This document shows positions 36,216 to 46,255 of a DNA stretch of 64,000 bases, one piece after another; position 1 is the first letter of the stretch; every line of letters starts with the position of its first letter. The position numbers and the translations under genes were made by a program. This stretch comes from Pseudomonas parafulva NBRC 16636 = DSM 17004. Its GTDB lineage: Bacteria > Pseudomonadota > Gammaproteobacteria > Pseudomonadales > Pseudomonadaceae. The DNA lies in contig NZ_BBIU01000011.1 in assembly GCF_000730645.1 (NCBI RefSeq), forward strand, positions 1-64,000, given 5' to 3'. The notes beneath the pieces are model-generated. The model did no database searches and was not told the origin of the DNA. It saw only the letters and a program-made list of their open reading frames with translations.

Positions 36216-37205
36216 ATGCGTGCACTGCTGTTCAGTTGCCAGCATTACGATCAGGAGAGTTTTTCGCGGGCCGCCCATCATTACGGTGCTGACCTGCACT
36301 TCCAGCCCGCCCGCCTCACCCTCGACACGTCTACCCTGGCACAAGGGTATGAGGTGGTTTGCGCATTCATCAATGACGAGCTGGATGCGCCGGTGCTCGA
36401 ACGCCTGGCAAGCGGTGGCACGCGCCTGATCGCCCTGCGCTCTGCCGGCTACAACCATGTCGACCTGGCCGCCGCCCGGCGCCTGGGCCTGGCCGTGGTA
36501 CGTGTGCCGGCCTACTCGCCCCACGCCGTGGCCGAACATGCGGTAGCGCTGGTACTGGCGCTGAACCGCCGGCTGCACCGCGCGTATAACCGCACCCGTG
36601 AGGGAGACTTTACCCTGCATGGCCTGACCGGTTTCGACCTGCACGGTAAAACCGTCGGCGTGGTTGGCACCGGGCAGATCGGCGCCGCCTTTGCTCGTAT
36701 CATGGCCGGTTTCGGCTGCCAGTTGCTGGCCTACGACCCCTACCCCAACCCTGACCTACTGGCCTTGGGCGCTCGCTATCTACCGTTGCCCGAGCTGCTG
36801 CACGAGGCCCACATCATCAGCCTGCACTGCCCGTTGACCGAAGGCACCCACCACCTGATCAACGCCCAGAGCCTGGCGCAGTTGCAGCACGGCACCATGC
36901 TCATCAATACCGGGCGCGGCGCACTGGTGGACACCCCAGCGCTGATCGACGCGCTGAAAAGCGGCCAGCTCGGCTACCTGGGCCTGGACGTGTATGAAGA
37001 AGAAGCCCAGCTGTTTTTCGAGGACCGCTCCGACCAGCCCCTGCAGGATGACGTACTGGCGCGGCTGCTGACGTTCCCCAACGTGATCATCACGGCCCAC
37101 CAGGCCTTTCTCACCCGTGAGGCACTGGCGGCCATTGCCGAGACCACGCTGGAAAACATCAACCGCTGGGCGGCGGGCAATCCGCAGAACCTGGTGGTGG
37201 GTTAG
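36216..37205 (+). CDS. ldhA: D-lactate dehydrogenase LdhA-type 2-hydroxyacid dehydrogenase
   Basis: A 329-residue NAD-dependent D-2-hydroxyacid dehydrogenase. NAD motif VGVVGTGQIGAAFARIM near residue 147; catalytic Arg in INTGRGALVDT, Glu in DVYEEEAQLFFED, and His in VIITAHQAFLTREA near residue 296. The F-F-E-D loop after YEEEA is typical of the LdhA branch. ATG at 36216 follows AAGGAG. It begins 60 bp after gacS on the same strand, a common pseudomonad order. Confidence 0.93.
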   Translation: MRALLFSCQHYDQESFSRAAHHYGADLHFQPARLTLDTSTLAQGYEVVCAFINDELDAPVLERLASGGTRLIALRSAGYNHVDLAAARRLGLAVVRVPAYSPHAVAEHAVALVLALNRRLHRAYNRTREGDFTLHGLTGFDLHGKTVGVVGTGQIGAAFARIMAGFGCQLLAYDPYPNPDLLALGARYLPLPELLHEAHIISLHCPLTEGTHHLINAQSLAQLQHGTMLINTGRGALVDTPALIDALKSGQLGYLGLDVYEEEAQLFFEDRSDQPLQDDVLARLLTFPNVIITAHQAFLTREALAAIAETTLENINRWAAGNPQNLVVG

Positions 37206-37236
37206 TGCTAGGATACGCGGCATTTCTGGAGGACCC

Positions 37237-37674
37237 ATGGTCGAACACGATTTTCGCTACACGCTTTTCAACCCGCAACACACCCTGATCGAGTGCCGCG
37301 CATTGGTGCCGGGCCGTTATCAGGTCACAGGCAACGGCGGCTCGATGCACAAAGGCGACACCTTGCTGGTGACCCTCAAGGGCAGCAAGGACCTGTCCAT
37401 GCGCTTGGCCGTCGAAAGCGTACGCCACCTGATCAACCCACGCGGCCAATGGGTCGCCGTGGCCAGTGGCCCAGTGTTCAACGAGCTGGAAATCCTCAAC
37501 TGGCAGGTTGAGTGCAACAGCTGCGCGGCAGTACTGGATTTCGAATTCGCCGTGGACGCCAAGCTGGGCAAGAAAGCCCGCCAGCCTGCTGCCAGTGCCC
37601 GCATCGCTGAGCTGGGTTGGGTAAGCCGCGACGAGAAGCACCTGTGCCCGCGCTGCCAGGGGGGTGCCCAATGA
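37237..37674 (+). CDS. Uncharacterised 145-residue protein with two CxxC pairs
   Basis: I do not recognise a family. The N-terminal half (FRYTLFNPQHTLIECRALV, KGDTLLVTLKGSKDL) looks beta-rich; the C-terminal half has CNSC and a terminal CPRC, a spacing that could bind zinc. No signal peptide. TGGAGGA lies 5-6 nt before the ATG. The stop overlaps the start of the META-type lipoprotein gene (ATGA), so the two are translationally coupled. Confidence 0.78.
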   Translation: MVEHDFRYTLFNPQHTLIECRALVPGRYQVTGNGGSMHKGDTLLVTLKGSKDLSMRLAVESVRHLINPRGQWVAVASGPVFNELEILNWQVECNSCAAVLDFEFAVDAKLGKKARQPAASARIAELGWVSRDEKHLCPRCQGGAQ

Positions 37675-38075
37675 AAAACCTGCTGACCGGCGCGCTGATC
37701 ACCACCGGCCTGCTTGGCTGCGCCGCACAGCCTGCCAAGCTGCAACAGGAGCGCAGCTATGTGCTGGAGTGGATCGGCGAGCGCCCACTGATCGACGACA
37801 GCCACCTGACCCTGACCCTGGCCAGCGACGGCCGTGCCTACGGCAACGCCGGGTGCAACCACTGGTTTGCGCCCTACACCCTTGACGGTGAGCGCCTGAG
37901 CTTCGGCCATGTGGGCAAAACCCGCAAGCTGTGCGCACCCGCCTTGATGGAGCAGGAAAAGCGCTTCCTGCAGGCGCTGGAAACAGTCCAGCGCTGGGAC
38001 ATGTCCCCTGTGGACCAGCTGCGCCTGTGGCCTGCCGAGGGCAAGCCCCTGCGGTTGTGGCCCGAGGAAGGGTGA
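37671..38075 (+). CDS. META-type (DUF306) small lipoprotein
   Basis: A 134-residue lipoprotein with lipobox LLGCAAQ near residue 16. The rest has the META/HslJ pattern: LTLASDGRAYGNAGCNHWFAPYTL followed by a cysteine (KLCAPALMEQEKRFLQALE). In E. coli the relative HslJ is a heat-inducible membrane protein. The ATG overlaps the preceding stop by 4 nt and is chosen over an in-frame extension into the upstream gene. Function here is unknown. Confidence 0.8.
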   Translation: MKNLLTGALITTGLLGCAAQPAKLQQERSYVLEWIGERPLIDDSHLTLTLASDGRAYGNAGCNHWFAPYTLDGERLSFGHVGKTRKLCAPALMEQEKRFLQALETVQRWDMSPVDQLRLWPAEGKPLRLWPEEG

Positions 38076-38151
38076 GGGGTGGTGGGCCGCACGCTGAGCG
38101 GTGCTCACGCGCACCGGTTCGGTAACGCGCCCTAAATGCGGCCCGCCCTAT

Positions 38152-38616
38152 TTACGCGCCCTTCAACGCCTTGATCTTCGCCTGCAAGCCTTCCAAGGTC
38201 TGCTCGCCCAGCAGTTGCTCGCGCACCTTGCCCTTGTCATCGATGATGTAGGTCACCGGCAGCGCCTCGCTGCGGGGCAGGTCATAACGCTCGGCGGGGT
38301 CCTGGGCCAGTACGGTGAAACCAATACCCAGGGTTTCGGCTGCCTGCTTCAGGTCCTGGCCCTGCAAGCCATCGAAGTTCACCCCCACCACCCTGACACC
38401 GTCAGCCGCCCACTGCTTGGCCGCAGCATTCAGTTCAGGGATTTCGGTACGGCACGGCCCGCACCATTCTGCCCAGTAGTTGAGCACCAGCCAGTGGCCG
38501 TCAAGCTGCTCGGCCTTCACTGCATTACCGTGTTGGTCCACGCCATAATCGGCACCGCAACCACCGAGCAACAAGCTTGCGGTGATGGCCAGTACTGCTG
38601 CCAGACGCCTTGCCAT
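38152..38616 (-). CDS. TlpA-like thioredoxin-fold lipoprotein
   Basis: A 154-residue exported thiol-disulfide protein. Lipobox LLLGGC near residue 19, thioredoxin active site in YWAEWCGPCRTEIPEL near residue 52, and the cis-proline in ALPVTYIIDDKG near residue 123. Proteins of this group reduce periplasmic disulfides, for example in cytochrome c maturation. Divergent from arsC. Confidence 0.88.
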   Translation of the reverse strand: MARRLAAVLAITASLLLGGCGADYGVDQHGNAVKAEQLDGHWLVLNYWAEWCGPCRTEIPELNAAAKQWAADGVRVVGVNFDGLQGQDLKQAAETLGIGFTVLAQDPAERYDLPRSEALPVTYIIDDKGKVREQLLGEQTLEGLQAKIKALKGA

Positions 38617-38664
38617 GGGTCAATCCTTCTCGAGTTTTAGAGCAAATGGGGCGGTCGCTGCGGT

Positions 38665-38670
38665 TAGAAT
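38665..38670 (+). promoter_or_regulatory. Candidate -10 element of the arsC-wrbA operon
   Basis: TAGAAT, 31 bp before the arsC-like start codon. No clear -35 hexamer; assignment rests on position and match only. Confidence 0.3.
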
Positions 38671-38701
38671 AGCCGCCACACCCTGCTGGATGCGACCCCA
38701 C

Positions 38702-40063
<1,362 letters not shown>

Positions 40064-40095
40064 GTTCGGGGGGCTGCGGTGCAGCCCCGGCGGCC

Positions 40096-40767
40096 TCAAT
40101 GGTTGACAGTATGCGCCAGCATCACTGACAACTGGCACAGCGGCCGCCCGCTCTCGGCGTGCCACTGGTTGAAAACCTGCTGGACCAGGGCCAGGTCGCG
40201 CTGGCTGGTCGGCGGCTTGTCGATCACTTTCTGCGCGATCAGCGCTGCCGCCATGTCGTCGGTGGGCACAAAGGTATCCTTGCCCACCATGCGCAGAAAC
40301 CGCGGCGCCGACAGCCCGCCCAGCTGGTTGCCCTGTTTGGCCAGGTACTTCCATAGCCCGACGATGTCGTTAACCGGCCAGTCGGCGATGAACGCACCAA
40401 AGCTGCCGTTCTCCTTCGCCACGTCCAATACCATCTGCGCATTGCGCGGCACGCTTTTGAGCTTGCCCAGGTGGCGGATGATGCGCGTGTCCTGCATCAG
40501 CCGCTCCAGGTGCTCGGCCCCCATCAGCACGACCTTCTCCGGATCGAAACCGAAGAACACCTGCTCGAATGCTGGCCACTTGGCATCCACGAGGCTGTGC
40601 TTGAGCCCGGCCCGGAACACACGCAGCGCCAGCGTGGACAGATAACGGTCGTCGGTTATTGCACGCAACTGCGCTGGTGTACGCGGCTGCGGCAGAAAAG
40701 CCTCCAGGGCCTGGGCGGAGCCAAAGCGATTCAGGCAGAACTCGTGCAACCACTGGTAATCGCGCAT
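40096..40767 (-). CDS. DNA-3-methyladenine glycosylase I family protein
   Basis: A 223-residue protein of the Tag (adenine glycosylase) family in base-excision repair. Seen: ITDDRYLSTLALRVFRAGLKHSLVDAKWPAFEQVFFGFDPEKV, where a Trp and acidic residues match the Tag core, and RIIRHLGKLKSVPRNAQMVL. The N-terminus differs from E. coli Tag and the zinc-binding residues are not obvious, so activity is likely but not certain. It lies 4 bp downstream of ttcA. Confidence 0.82.
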   Translation of the reverse strand: MRDYQWLHEFCLNRFGSAQALEAFLPQPRTPAQLRAITDDRYLSTLALRVFRAGLKHSLVDAKWPAFEQVFFGFDPEKVVLMGAEHLERLMQDTRIIRHLGKLKSVPRNAQMVLDVAKENGSFGAFIADWPVNDIVGLWKYLAKQGNQLGGLSAPRFLRMVGKDTFVPTDDMAAALIAQKVIDKPPTSQRDLALVQQVFNQWHAESGRPLCQLSVMLAHTVNH

Positions 40768-40771
40768 AGGT

Positions 40772-41596
40772 TCAGATGTTCACCACATCAAGGAAACGGG
40801 GCGCAGCGGTTTCGTCGATCTTGAGGCTGGTGAAGTCGAACAGGTTGCGGTCGGCCAACTGCGACGGCGCTACGTTCTGCATCGCACGGAAGATGCTCTC
40901 GGTACGGCCTGGGTGCTTGCGCTCCCACTCCACCAGCATGTCCTTGACCACCTGGCGCTGCAGGTTCTCCTGCGAACCGCACAGGTTGCACGGGATGATC
41001 GGGAATTCCTTCATGTCGGAGTAGGCCTGGATATCCTTCTCGCTGCAGTAGGCCAGCGGGCGGATGACCACGTTGCGGCCGTCATCGGCGCGCAGCTTCG
41101 GCGGCATGCCCTTGAGGGCGCCGTTGAAGAACATGTTGAGGAAAAACGTCTCGACGATGTCGTCGCGGTGGTGACCGAGCGCCATCTTGGTTGCGCCGAT
41201 TTCATCGGCGAAGGTGTACAGGGTGCCACGGCGCAGGCGCGAGCACAGCGAACAGGTGGTTTTGCCCTCCGGCACCAACTCCTTGACCACCGAGTACGTA
41301 TCCTTCTCGACGATGTGGTACTCGACGCCCAGCGCCTTCAGGTACGCAGGTAACACGTGTTCAGGGAAGCCTGGCTGCTTCTGGTCCATGTTCACCGCGA
41401 CGATCTCGAACTGGATCGGCGCCACCTTCTGCAGGTGCAACAGAACGTCGAGCATGGTGTAGCTGTCCTTGCCGCCGGACAGGCAGACCATGACCTTGTC
41501 GCCATCTTCGATCATGTTGTAGTCGGTGATGGCTTCGCCGGCAAGACGACGCAGGCGTTTTTGCAGTTTGTTCTGGTTGACCGAAAGGGTGCCCAT
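40772..41596 (-). CDS. ttcA: tRNA 2-thiocytidine(32) synthetase TtcA
   Basis: A 274-residue enzyme that thiolates C32 of certain tRNAs. PP-loop [15 protein letters not shown] near residue 42, the [10 protein letters not shown] pair of cysteines near residue 125, and [13 protein letters not shown] near residue 210; these cysteines hold the iron-sulfur cluster. ATG at 41596 ([15 protein letters not shown]) is chosen; a TTG nine codons upstream is weaker. Followed 4 nt later by the Tag-like gene. Confidence 0.95.
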   Translation of the reverse strand: MGTLSVNQNKLQKRLRRLAGEAITDYNMIEDGDKVMVCLSGGKDSYTMLDVLLHLQKVAPIQFEIVAVNMDQKQPGFPEHVLPAYLKALGVEYHIVEKDTYSVVKELVPEGKTTCSLCSRLRRGTLYTFADEIGATKMALGHHRDDIVETFFLNMFFNGALKGMPPKLRADDGRNVVIRPLAYCSEKDIQAYSDMKEFPIIPCNLCGSQENLQRQVVKDMLVEWERKHPGRTESIFRAMQNVAPSQLADRNLFDFTSLKIDETAAPRFLDVVNI

Positions 41597-41751
41597 AGCG
41601 CTTGAATCCGCGAGGTGTGACAAAAGCCGGCTATTTTACGCACAAATGCGCCAGCACTGTAGGCATTCCGACAAAGACTTCACGGTAATCAGCAGCAGGT
41701 GCGCGAGTGCGATTTGCTCTAAAGCTGCTACCTTGATCGAGTCACCGCTTC

Positions 41752-41758
41752 CTATACT
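41752..41758 (+). promoter_or_regulatory. Candidate RpoS-type -10 element (CTATACT)
   Basis: An exact CTATACT, the usual -10 consensus for RpoS-dependent promoters in pseudomonads, lies 97 bp before the Yip1-family gene. No strong -35 is present, as is common for RpoS promoters. rpoS itself is in this window. Confidence 0.5.
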
Positions 41759-41854
41759 GCGTGATAGGGCCAACGTCCCGCTCGCTCGGTGTCCAGGCCC
41801 CGGGCCGCTGCGCTCCATAGAGGGCGACTGGCAACATTCAGAGGAGTGACCGGC

Positions 41855-42454
41855 ATGATTCATCACGTCGTTGGGCTATTTACCCACCCCGACCGGGAAT
41901 GGCGGGAAATCCGTGGCGAAGACGAAACCATCAGCCACATGTACCTGACCCATACCTTGATACTGGCGGCGATACCCGCCCTTTCGGCATTCATTGGCAC
42001 TACCCAGGTTGGCTGGGTGATCGGCGACCGGCCAGCGGTGATGCTGACCCTGCAAAGCGCACTCTGGATGAGCATCATGTCCTATGTCGCCATGCTCGCC
42101 GGGGTGGCGGTGATGGCGGCCTTTATCCACTGGATGGCACGTACCTACGATGCCAATCCGTCCATGGCCCAGTGCACGGCCTTTGCCACCTACACCGCCA
42201 CCCCACTGTTCATTGCCGGCTTGGCGGCGCTCTACCCACACCTGTGGCTGGGCATGCTGGTGGGCACAGCGGCTATCTGCTACACGGTGTATCTACTGTA
42301 CGTGGGCCTGCCGACCTTCATGAACATCCCGCAGGATGAAGGTTTTCTGTTTTCCAGCTCCGTCCTGGCGGTAGGGCTGGTGGTGCTGGTGGCGATCATG
42401 GCGGCCACTGTCATCATCTGGGGCTTGGGTGTAGGGCCTGTCTACACCAACTAG
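41855..42454 (+). CDS. Yip1-family inner-membrane protein
   Basis: A 199-residue membrane protein with about five hydrophobic segments, matching the Yip1 domain: VVGLFTHPDREWREIRGEDE at the N-terminus and LAGVAVMAAFIHWMARTYDANPSMAQCTAFATYTATPLFIAGL. The family is widespread and uncharacterised in bacteria. GAGGAG lies 7 nt before the ATG. A CTATACT promoter-like element upstream suggests stationary-phase control. Confidence 0.87.
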   Translation: MIHHVVGLFTHPDREWREIRGEDETISHMYLTHTLILAAIPALSAFIGTTQVGWVIGDRPAVMLTLQSALWMSIMSYVAMLAGVAVMAAFIHWMARTYDANPSMAQCTAFATYTATPLFIAGLAALYPHLWLGMLVGTAAICYTVYLLYVGLPTFMNIPQDEGFLFSSSVLAVGLVVLVAIMAATVIIWGLGVGPVYTN

Positions 42455-42569
42455 GCCGGATGTCAGCGCGCTGCCCGGGGGACCCGAAGGCCACGGGGCG
42501 CGCTGACAGGTGGCTCGGCGGCCCCCCCGCGGTTACGGCATAATGACGGGCCAGGAGAACCATTGCGCC

Positions 42570-43064
42570 ATGCCCGAGCTGCTTATCCAACGCGTCGAAA
42601 CCTGTTACCAGCAAGCGGAAACCTTCTTCAAACGCCCCTTCCTCCGCCCGGAAGTGAACTTCAAACTGCGCGGGCAAAAAGCCGGGGTCGCCCACCTTCA
42701 CGAGAACAAACTGCGCTTCAACCTGCAGCTGTACCGAGAAAACCAGGAAGATTTTCTACGCCAGACGGTGGCGCACGAAGTCGCGCACCTGGTGGCCCAC
42801 CAACTGTTCGGCGACAGCATTCAGGCTCACGGCCAGGAGTGGCAATTGATCATGCGCGGGGTGTACGAACTGCCGCCCAGCCGCTGCCACAATTATGCAA
42901 TCAAGCGCCGCCTGGCGACCCGGTATATCTACCGCTGCCCATGCCCGCAAAGCGATTTCCCGTTCACGGCCCAGCGGCACACGCTGGTTCGCCAAGGGCG
43001 GCGCTACCTGTGCAAGCGGTGCCGGGGGATATTGGTGTATAGCGGTGAAACGCGGCTGGAATAG
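42570..43064 (+). CDS. SprT family zinc metalloprotease-like protein
   Basis: A 164-residue SprT-like protein. Zinc-binding motif HEVAHLVAHQLFG near residue 70 (HExxH) with a third ligand in QAHGQEWQLIM, and a C-terminal zinc ribbon with YRCPCPQS and YLCKRCRGILVY. The ATG at 42570 gives the usual MPELLIQRVE; CAGGAGA is about 11 nt upstream. The relation to eukaryotic SPRTN proteases is known for the family; the bacterial substrate is not. Confidence 0.92.
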   Translation: MPELLIQRVETCYQQAETFFKRPFLRPEVNFKLRGQKAGVAHLHENKLRFNLQLYRENQEDFLRQTVAHEVAHLVAHQLFGDSIQAHGQEWQLIMRGVYELPPSRCHNYAIKRRLATRYIYRCPCPQSDFPFTAQRHTLVRQGRRYLCKRCRGILVYSGETRLE

Positions 43065-43117
43065 AGAGGTGGTGCGCTAGCTGGCACGCCAGCGATTGCG
43101 CCAGCCGCCCAGGCATG

Positions 43118-43144
43118 AAAAAGGTGGCACCGAGGCCACCTTTC
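43118..43144 (-). terminator. Terminator of fpr
   Basis: On the minus strand a stem AAGGTGGC/GCCACCTT with a short loop is followed by T-rich sequence; it lies 17 bp beyond the fpr stop codon. It is nearly symmetrical and could also act on sprT transcripts. Confidence 0.85.
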
Positions 43145-43160
43145 CATACCCGCCTACGCC

Positions 43161-43940
43161 TTACTTCTCGACGAAGGCGCGCTCGATCAGGTAATCACCT
43201 GGCTCACGCATGCGCGGGGAGATCTTCAGGCCGAAGCTGTCCAGCACTTCGCTGGTCTCGTCGAGCATGCTGGGGCTGCCACAGATCATGGCACGGTCGT
43301 CCTGCGGGTTGATCGGCGGCAGGCCGATGTCGCTGAACAGCTTGCCGCTGCGCATCAGGTCGGTCAGGCGGCCCTGGTTCTCGAACGGCTCGCGGGTAAC
43401 GGTGGGGTAGTAAATCAGTTTTTCGCGTACCGCTTCACCGAAGAACTCGTTCTGTGGCAGGTGTTCGGTGATGAACTCACGGTAGGCTACCTCGTTCACG
43501 TAGCGCACGCCGTGCACCAGGATCACCTTTTCGAAACGCTCGTAGGTTTCCGGGTCCTGGATGACGCTCATGAAAGGCGCAAGGCCGGTGCCGGTGCTGA
43601 GCAGGTACAGGTGCTTGCCCGGGTTCAGGTCATCGAGTACCAACGTACCGGTAGGCTTTTTGCTGATGATGATTTCATCGCCTTCCTTCAGGTGCTGAAG
43701 CTGGGAGGTCAGTGGACCATCCGGCACCTTGATGCTGAAGAATTCCAGGTGCTCTTCCCAGTTCGGCGAGGCGATGGAGTAGGCGCGCATGAGCGGGCGG
43801 CCGCTGTCTTGTTGCAGGCCGATCATCACGAACTGACCGTTCTCGAAGCGCAGACCCGGGTCACGGGTGCACTTGAAGCTGAACAGGGTGTCGTTCCAGT
43901 GGTGCACACTGAGGACACGTTCGTGGTTCATGTTGCTCAT
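43161..43940 (-). CDS. fpr: Ferredoxin-NADP reductase Fpr
   Basis: A 259-residue FAD enzyme that exchanges electrons between NADPH and ferredoxin/flavodoxin. FAD motif MRAYSIASPNWEEHLEFF near residue 52, NADPH loops LSTGTGLAPFMSVIQDPE near residue 112 and MICGSPSMLDE near residue 220, and the C-terminal AFVEK of the bacterial subclass. AGGAG is about 10 nt before the ATG. It is divergent from finR, whose product activates it under oxidative stress in P. putida (established). Confidence 0.96.
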   Translation of the reverse strand: MSNMNHERVLSVHHWNDTLFSFKCTRDPGLRFENGQFVMIGLQQDSGRPLMRAYSIASPNWEEHLEFFSIKVPDGPLTSQLQHLKEGDEIIISKKPTGTLVLDDLNPGKHLYLLSTGTGLAPFMSVIQDPETYERFEKVILVHGVRYVNEVAYREFITEHLPQNEFFGEAVREKLIYYPTVTREPFENQGRLTDLMRSGKLFSDIGLPPINPQDDRAMICGSPSMLDETSEVLDSFGLKISPRMREPGDYLIERAFVEK

Positions 43941-43993
43941 CTAATGGGGCTCCTGAAAAAAGACGCGGCGCAGAGGGCGCGTAGTTGCGCGAT

Positions 43994-44022
43994 AGTTTAG
44001 GGGCAGCGACAATATCTGTTAA
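43994..44022 (-). promoter_or_regulatory. fpr: Candidate fpr promoter
   Basis: On the minus strand TTAACA and TAAACT are 17 bp apart, a good sigma-70 fit, with the fpr ATG about 54 bp further on. Next to it lies TATCT/AGATA (44014-44039), an inverted repeat that is a candidate FinR site. Confidence 0.55.
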
Positions 44023-44059
44023 CTGAATTATCAAGATATGTGTTATCGGTTATATCGAT

Positions 44060-44986
44060 ATGCGATTTACACTTCGTCAACTTCAGGTCTTCGTGGCCGT
44101 CGCCCAGCACCAGAGCGTGTCGCGAGCAGCCAGCCTGCTTGCGCTGTCGCAGTCTGCTGCCAGCACTTCCATCACCGAACTCGAGCGCCAGTGCAGCTGC
44201 CAGCTGTTCGACCGCGCCGGCAAGCGCCTGAGCCTCAATGCGCTGGGGCACCAGTTACTGCCTCAGGCTGTCGCCCTGCTTGACCAGGCCAAAGAAATCG
44301 AAGACCTGCTCAATGGCAAGTCCGGCTTCGGCTCGCTGGCCGTGGGCGCCACGCTGACCATTGGCAACTACCTGGCCACCTTGCTGATCGGCAGCTTCAT
44401 GCAACTTCACCCGGAAAGCCAGGTGAAGCTGCACGTGCAAAACACTGCGCATATCGTGCAACAGGTTGCTCACCATGAAATTGACCTGGGTCTGATCGAA
44501 GGCGATTGCAACCATCCAGACCTTGAGGTCCAGCCCTGGGTGGAGGATGAGCTGGTGGTGTTCTGCGCGCCGCAGCATCCGTTGGCCAAACAGGGCCGCG
44601 CCGATGTGCAGACGCTGGCCAGGGAGGCCTGGATCCTGCGCGAGCAGGGTTCAGGCACGCGCCTTACGTTCGATCAGGCGATGCGACACCACCGCTCTCA
44701 CCTGGATATCCGCCTTGAGCTGGAGCATACCGAGGCCATCAAACGTGCGGTGGAGTCTGGCCTGGGCATCGGCTGCATTTCGCGCCTGGCGCTGCGCGAT
44801 GCATTCCGCCGGGGCAGCCTGGTGGCGGTGGAAACCCCGGAGCTGGACCTGATGCGCCAGTTCTACTTCATCTGGCACAAGCAGAAATACCAGACATCGG
44901 CCATGCGCGAGTTCCTGCAACTGTGCCGCAACTTCACTGCCGGCGTCACCCGCAGTGATGAAATCGTGTTACCGCCTATCGCCTAA
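44060..44986 (+). CDS. finR: LysR-type regulator FinR
   Basis: A 308-residue LysR-family regulator. The N-terminal HTH is FTLRQLQVFVAVAQHQSVSRAASLLALSQSAAS; the rest is a periplasmic-binding-like effector domain. Adjacent, divergent fpr and the P. putida background identify it as FinR, the activator of fpr. No good ribosome site is seen: the start codon lies in the palindrome ATATCGATAT. Its last 4 nt overlap the end of the convergent dgkA. Confidence 0.9.
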   Translation: MRFTLRQLQVFVAVAQHQSVSRAASLLALSQSAASTSITELERQCSCQLFDRAGKRLSLNALGHQLLPQAVALLDQAKEIEDLLNGKSGFGSLAVGATLTIGNYLATLLIGSFMQLHPESQVKLHVQNTAHIVQQVAHHEIDLGLIEGDCNHPDLEVQPWVEDELVVFCAPQHPLAKQGRADVQTLAREAWILREQGSGTRLTFDQAMRHHRSHLDIRLELEHTEAIKRAVESGLGIGCISRLALRDAFRRGSLVAVETPELDLMRQFYFIWHKQKYQTSAMREFLQLCRNFTAGVTRSDEIVLPPIA

Positions 44987-45351
44987 AGCAGGATTACGCC
45001 CCACACCAGCGCCACCATGCTGAGCGACACGAATTGCGCAGCGCTGCCCATGTCCTTGGCATTTTTCGACAGCGGGTGGCGCTCCAGTGAAATGCGGTCG
45101 ATGGCTGCCTCTACCGCCGAGTTGAACAGCTCCACGATCAAGCCCAACAAGCAGACAGCGATCATGATTGCCCGCTCGGCACGGCTGACCGGCAGCCAGA
45201 AGGCGATGGGGATCAGCAGCACGTTGAGCAGTACCAACTGACGAAATGCCGCTTCGCCCTTGAATGCGGCGCGCAGCCCGTCCAGCGAATAGCCAGCGGC
45301 GTTCAGGATACGTTTAAGGCCGGTCTGGCCCTTGAAGGGTGATGGAGTCAT
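44983..45351 (-). CDS. dgkA: Diacylglycerol kinase DgkA
   Basis: A 122-residue trimeric membrane kinase that turns diacylglycerol into phosphatidate in phospholipid recycling. Three hydrophobic helices; active-site motif ELFNSAVEAAIDRISLE near residue 70 and LSKNAKDMGSAAQF near residue 97 are those of the prokaryotic family. Ends 4 nt inside the convergent finR. Confidence 0.95.
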   Translation of the reverse strand: MTPSPFKGQTGLKRILNAAGYSLDGLRAAFKGEAAFRQLVLLNVLLIPIAFWLPVSRAERAIMIAVCLLGLIVELFNSAVEAAIDRISLERHPLSKNAKDMGSAAQFVSLSMVALVWGVILL

Positions 45352-45424
45352 GAGGGTCGCTTAACAACGAAAAGGCCAGCAGACTAGACCGGCATGGGTC
45401 AAAAAAGCGTGAAGCCACGCGCAG

Positions 45425-46075
45425 TCAGGTACTGGCAACCGATTCAAGTTGTTGCAGCAACAGCGCGGCCTGGGTGCGCGTACGCACGCCCAGCTTGCGG
45501 AAGATGGCCGTGACATGGGCCTTGATGGTGGCTTCGGATACGCTCAGTTCGTAAGCGATCTGCTTGTTCAGCAGGCCTTCGCACACCATCGTCAGCACCC
45601 GGAACTGCTGCGGCGTCAGGCTCGCCAGGCCTGCACTGGCGGCCTTGGCCTCGGCAGGTACATCCACCTTCTCGAACGCCTGGGGCGGCCACCATACTTC
45701 ACCGTCCAGCACCTTGCGCACGGCGTCCTGGATCACCTCCAAGGTACTTGACTTGGGGATGAACCCGCTGGCGCCGAATTCGCGAGACTTGACCACCACG
45801 GCGGCCTCTTCCTGCGCAGAGACCATCACCACAGGTATTTGCGGGTACTGCCCGCGCAGCAGCACCAGCCCGGAGAAACCATAGGCCCCAGGCATGTTGA
45901 GGTCCAATAGCACCAGGTCCCAATCTGCCTTTTCGCTCAGGCGGGTTTCCAGCTCGGCGATGCTGGCAACCTCTACCAGGCGAACGTCCGGGCCCAGGCC
46001 AAGCGTTACGGCTTGGCGCAAGGCACCGCGGAACAGCGGGTGGTCATCGGCAATCAGGATTTCGTACGTGGCCAT
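45425..46075 (-). CDS. erdR: LuxR-type response regulator, ErdR-like
   Basis: A 216-residue regulator: receiver domain with LIADDHPLFRGALRQAV, phospho-Asp in DLVLLDLNMPGAYG near residue 58 and lysine in GFIPKSSTLEV, then a C-terminal LuxR HTH (LTPQQFRVLTMVCEGLLNKQIAYELSVSEATIKAHVTAI). The product resembles ErdR, which controls ethanol oxidation in pseudomonads. No kinase is adjacent. ATG at 46075 (MATYEILIADDHP) is the normal start. Confidence 0.82.
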   Translation of the reverse strand: MATYEILIADDHPLFRGALRQAVTLGLGPDVRLVEVASIAELETRLSEKADWDLVLLDLNMPGAYGFSGLVLLRGQYPQIPVVMVSAQEEAAVVVKSREFGASGFIPKSSTLEVIQDAVRKVLDGEVWWPPQAFEKVDVPAEAKAASAGLASLTPQQFRVLTMVCEGLLNKQIAYELSVSEATIKAHVTAIFRKLGVRTRTQAALLLQQLESVAST

Positions 46076-46255
46076 CGATCTAGTGATCCTGTTCTGTACC
46101 CGGCGCCCGGTCTCAAACGGGGCTGCCCGGCGGGGAATCGGCGCCAAGGATGCCGAGCGCGGCCCAGGAAGGCAAGCCAGCCGCCCTGCCGTCCCGCCTG
46201 TCCTGGCTGCCCAGCCCCCTCATTATGAACGAAAGCCCGGGGCATGCCCCTTGGA

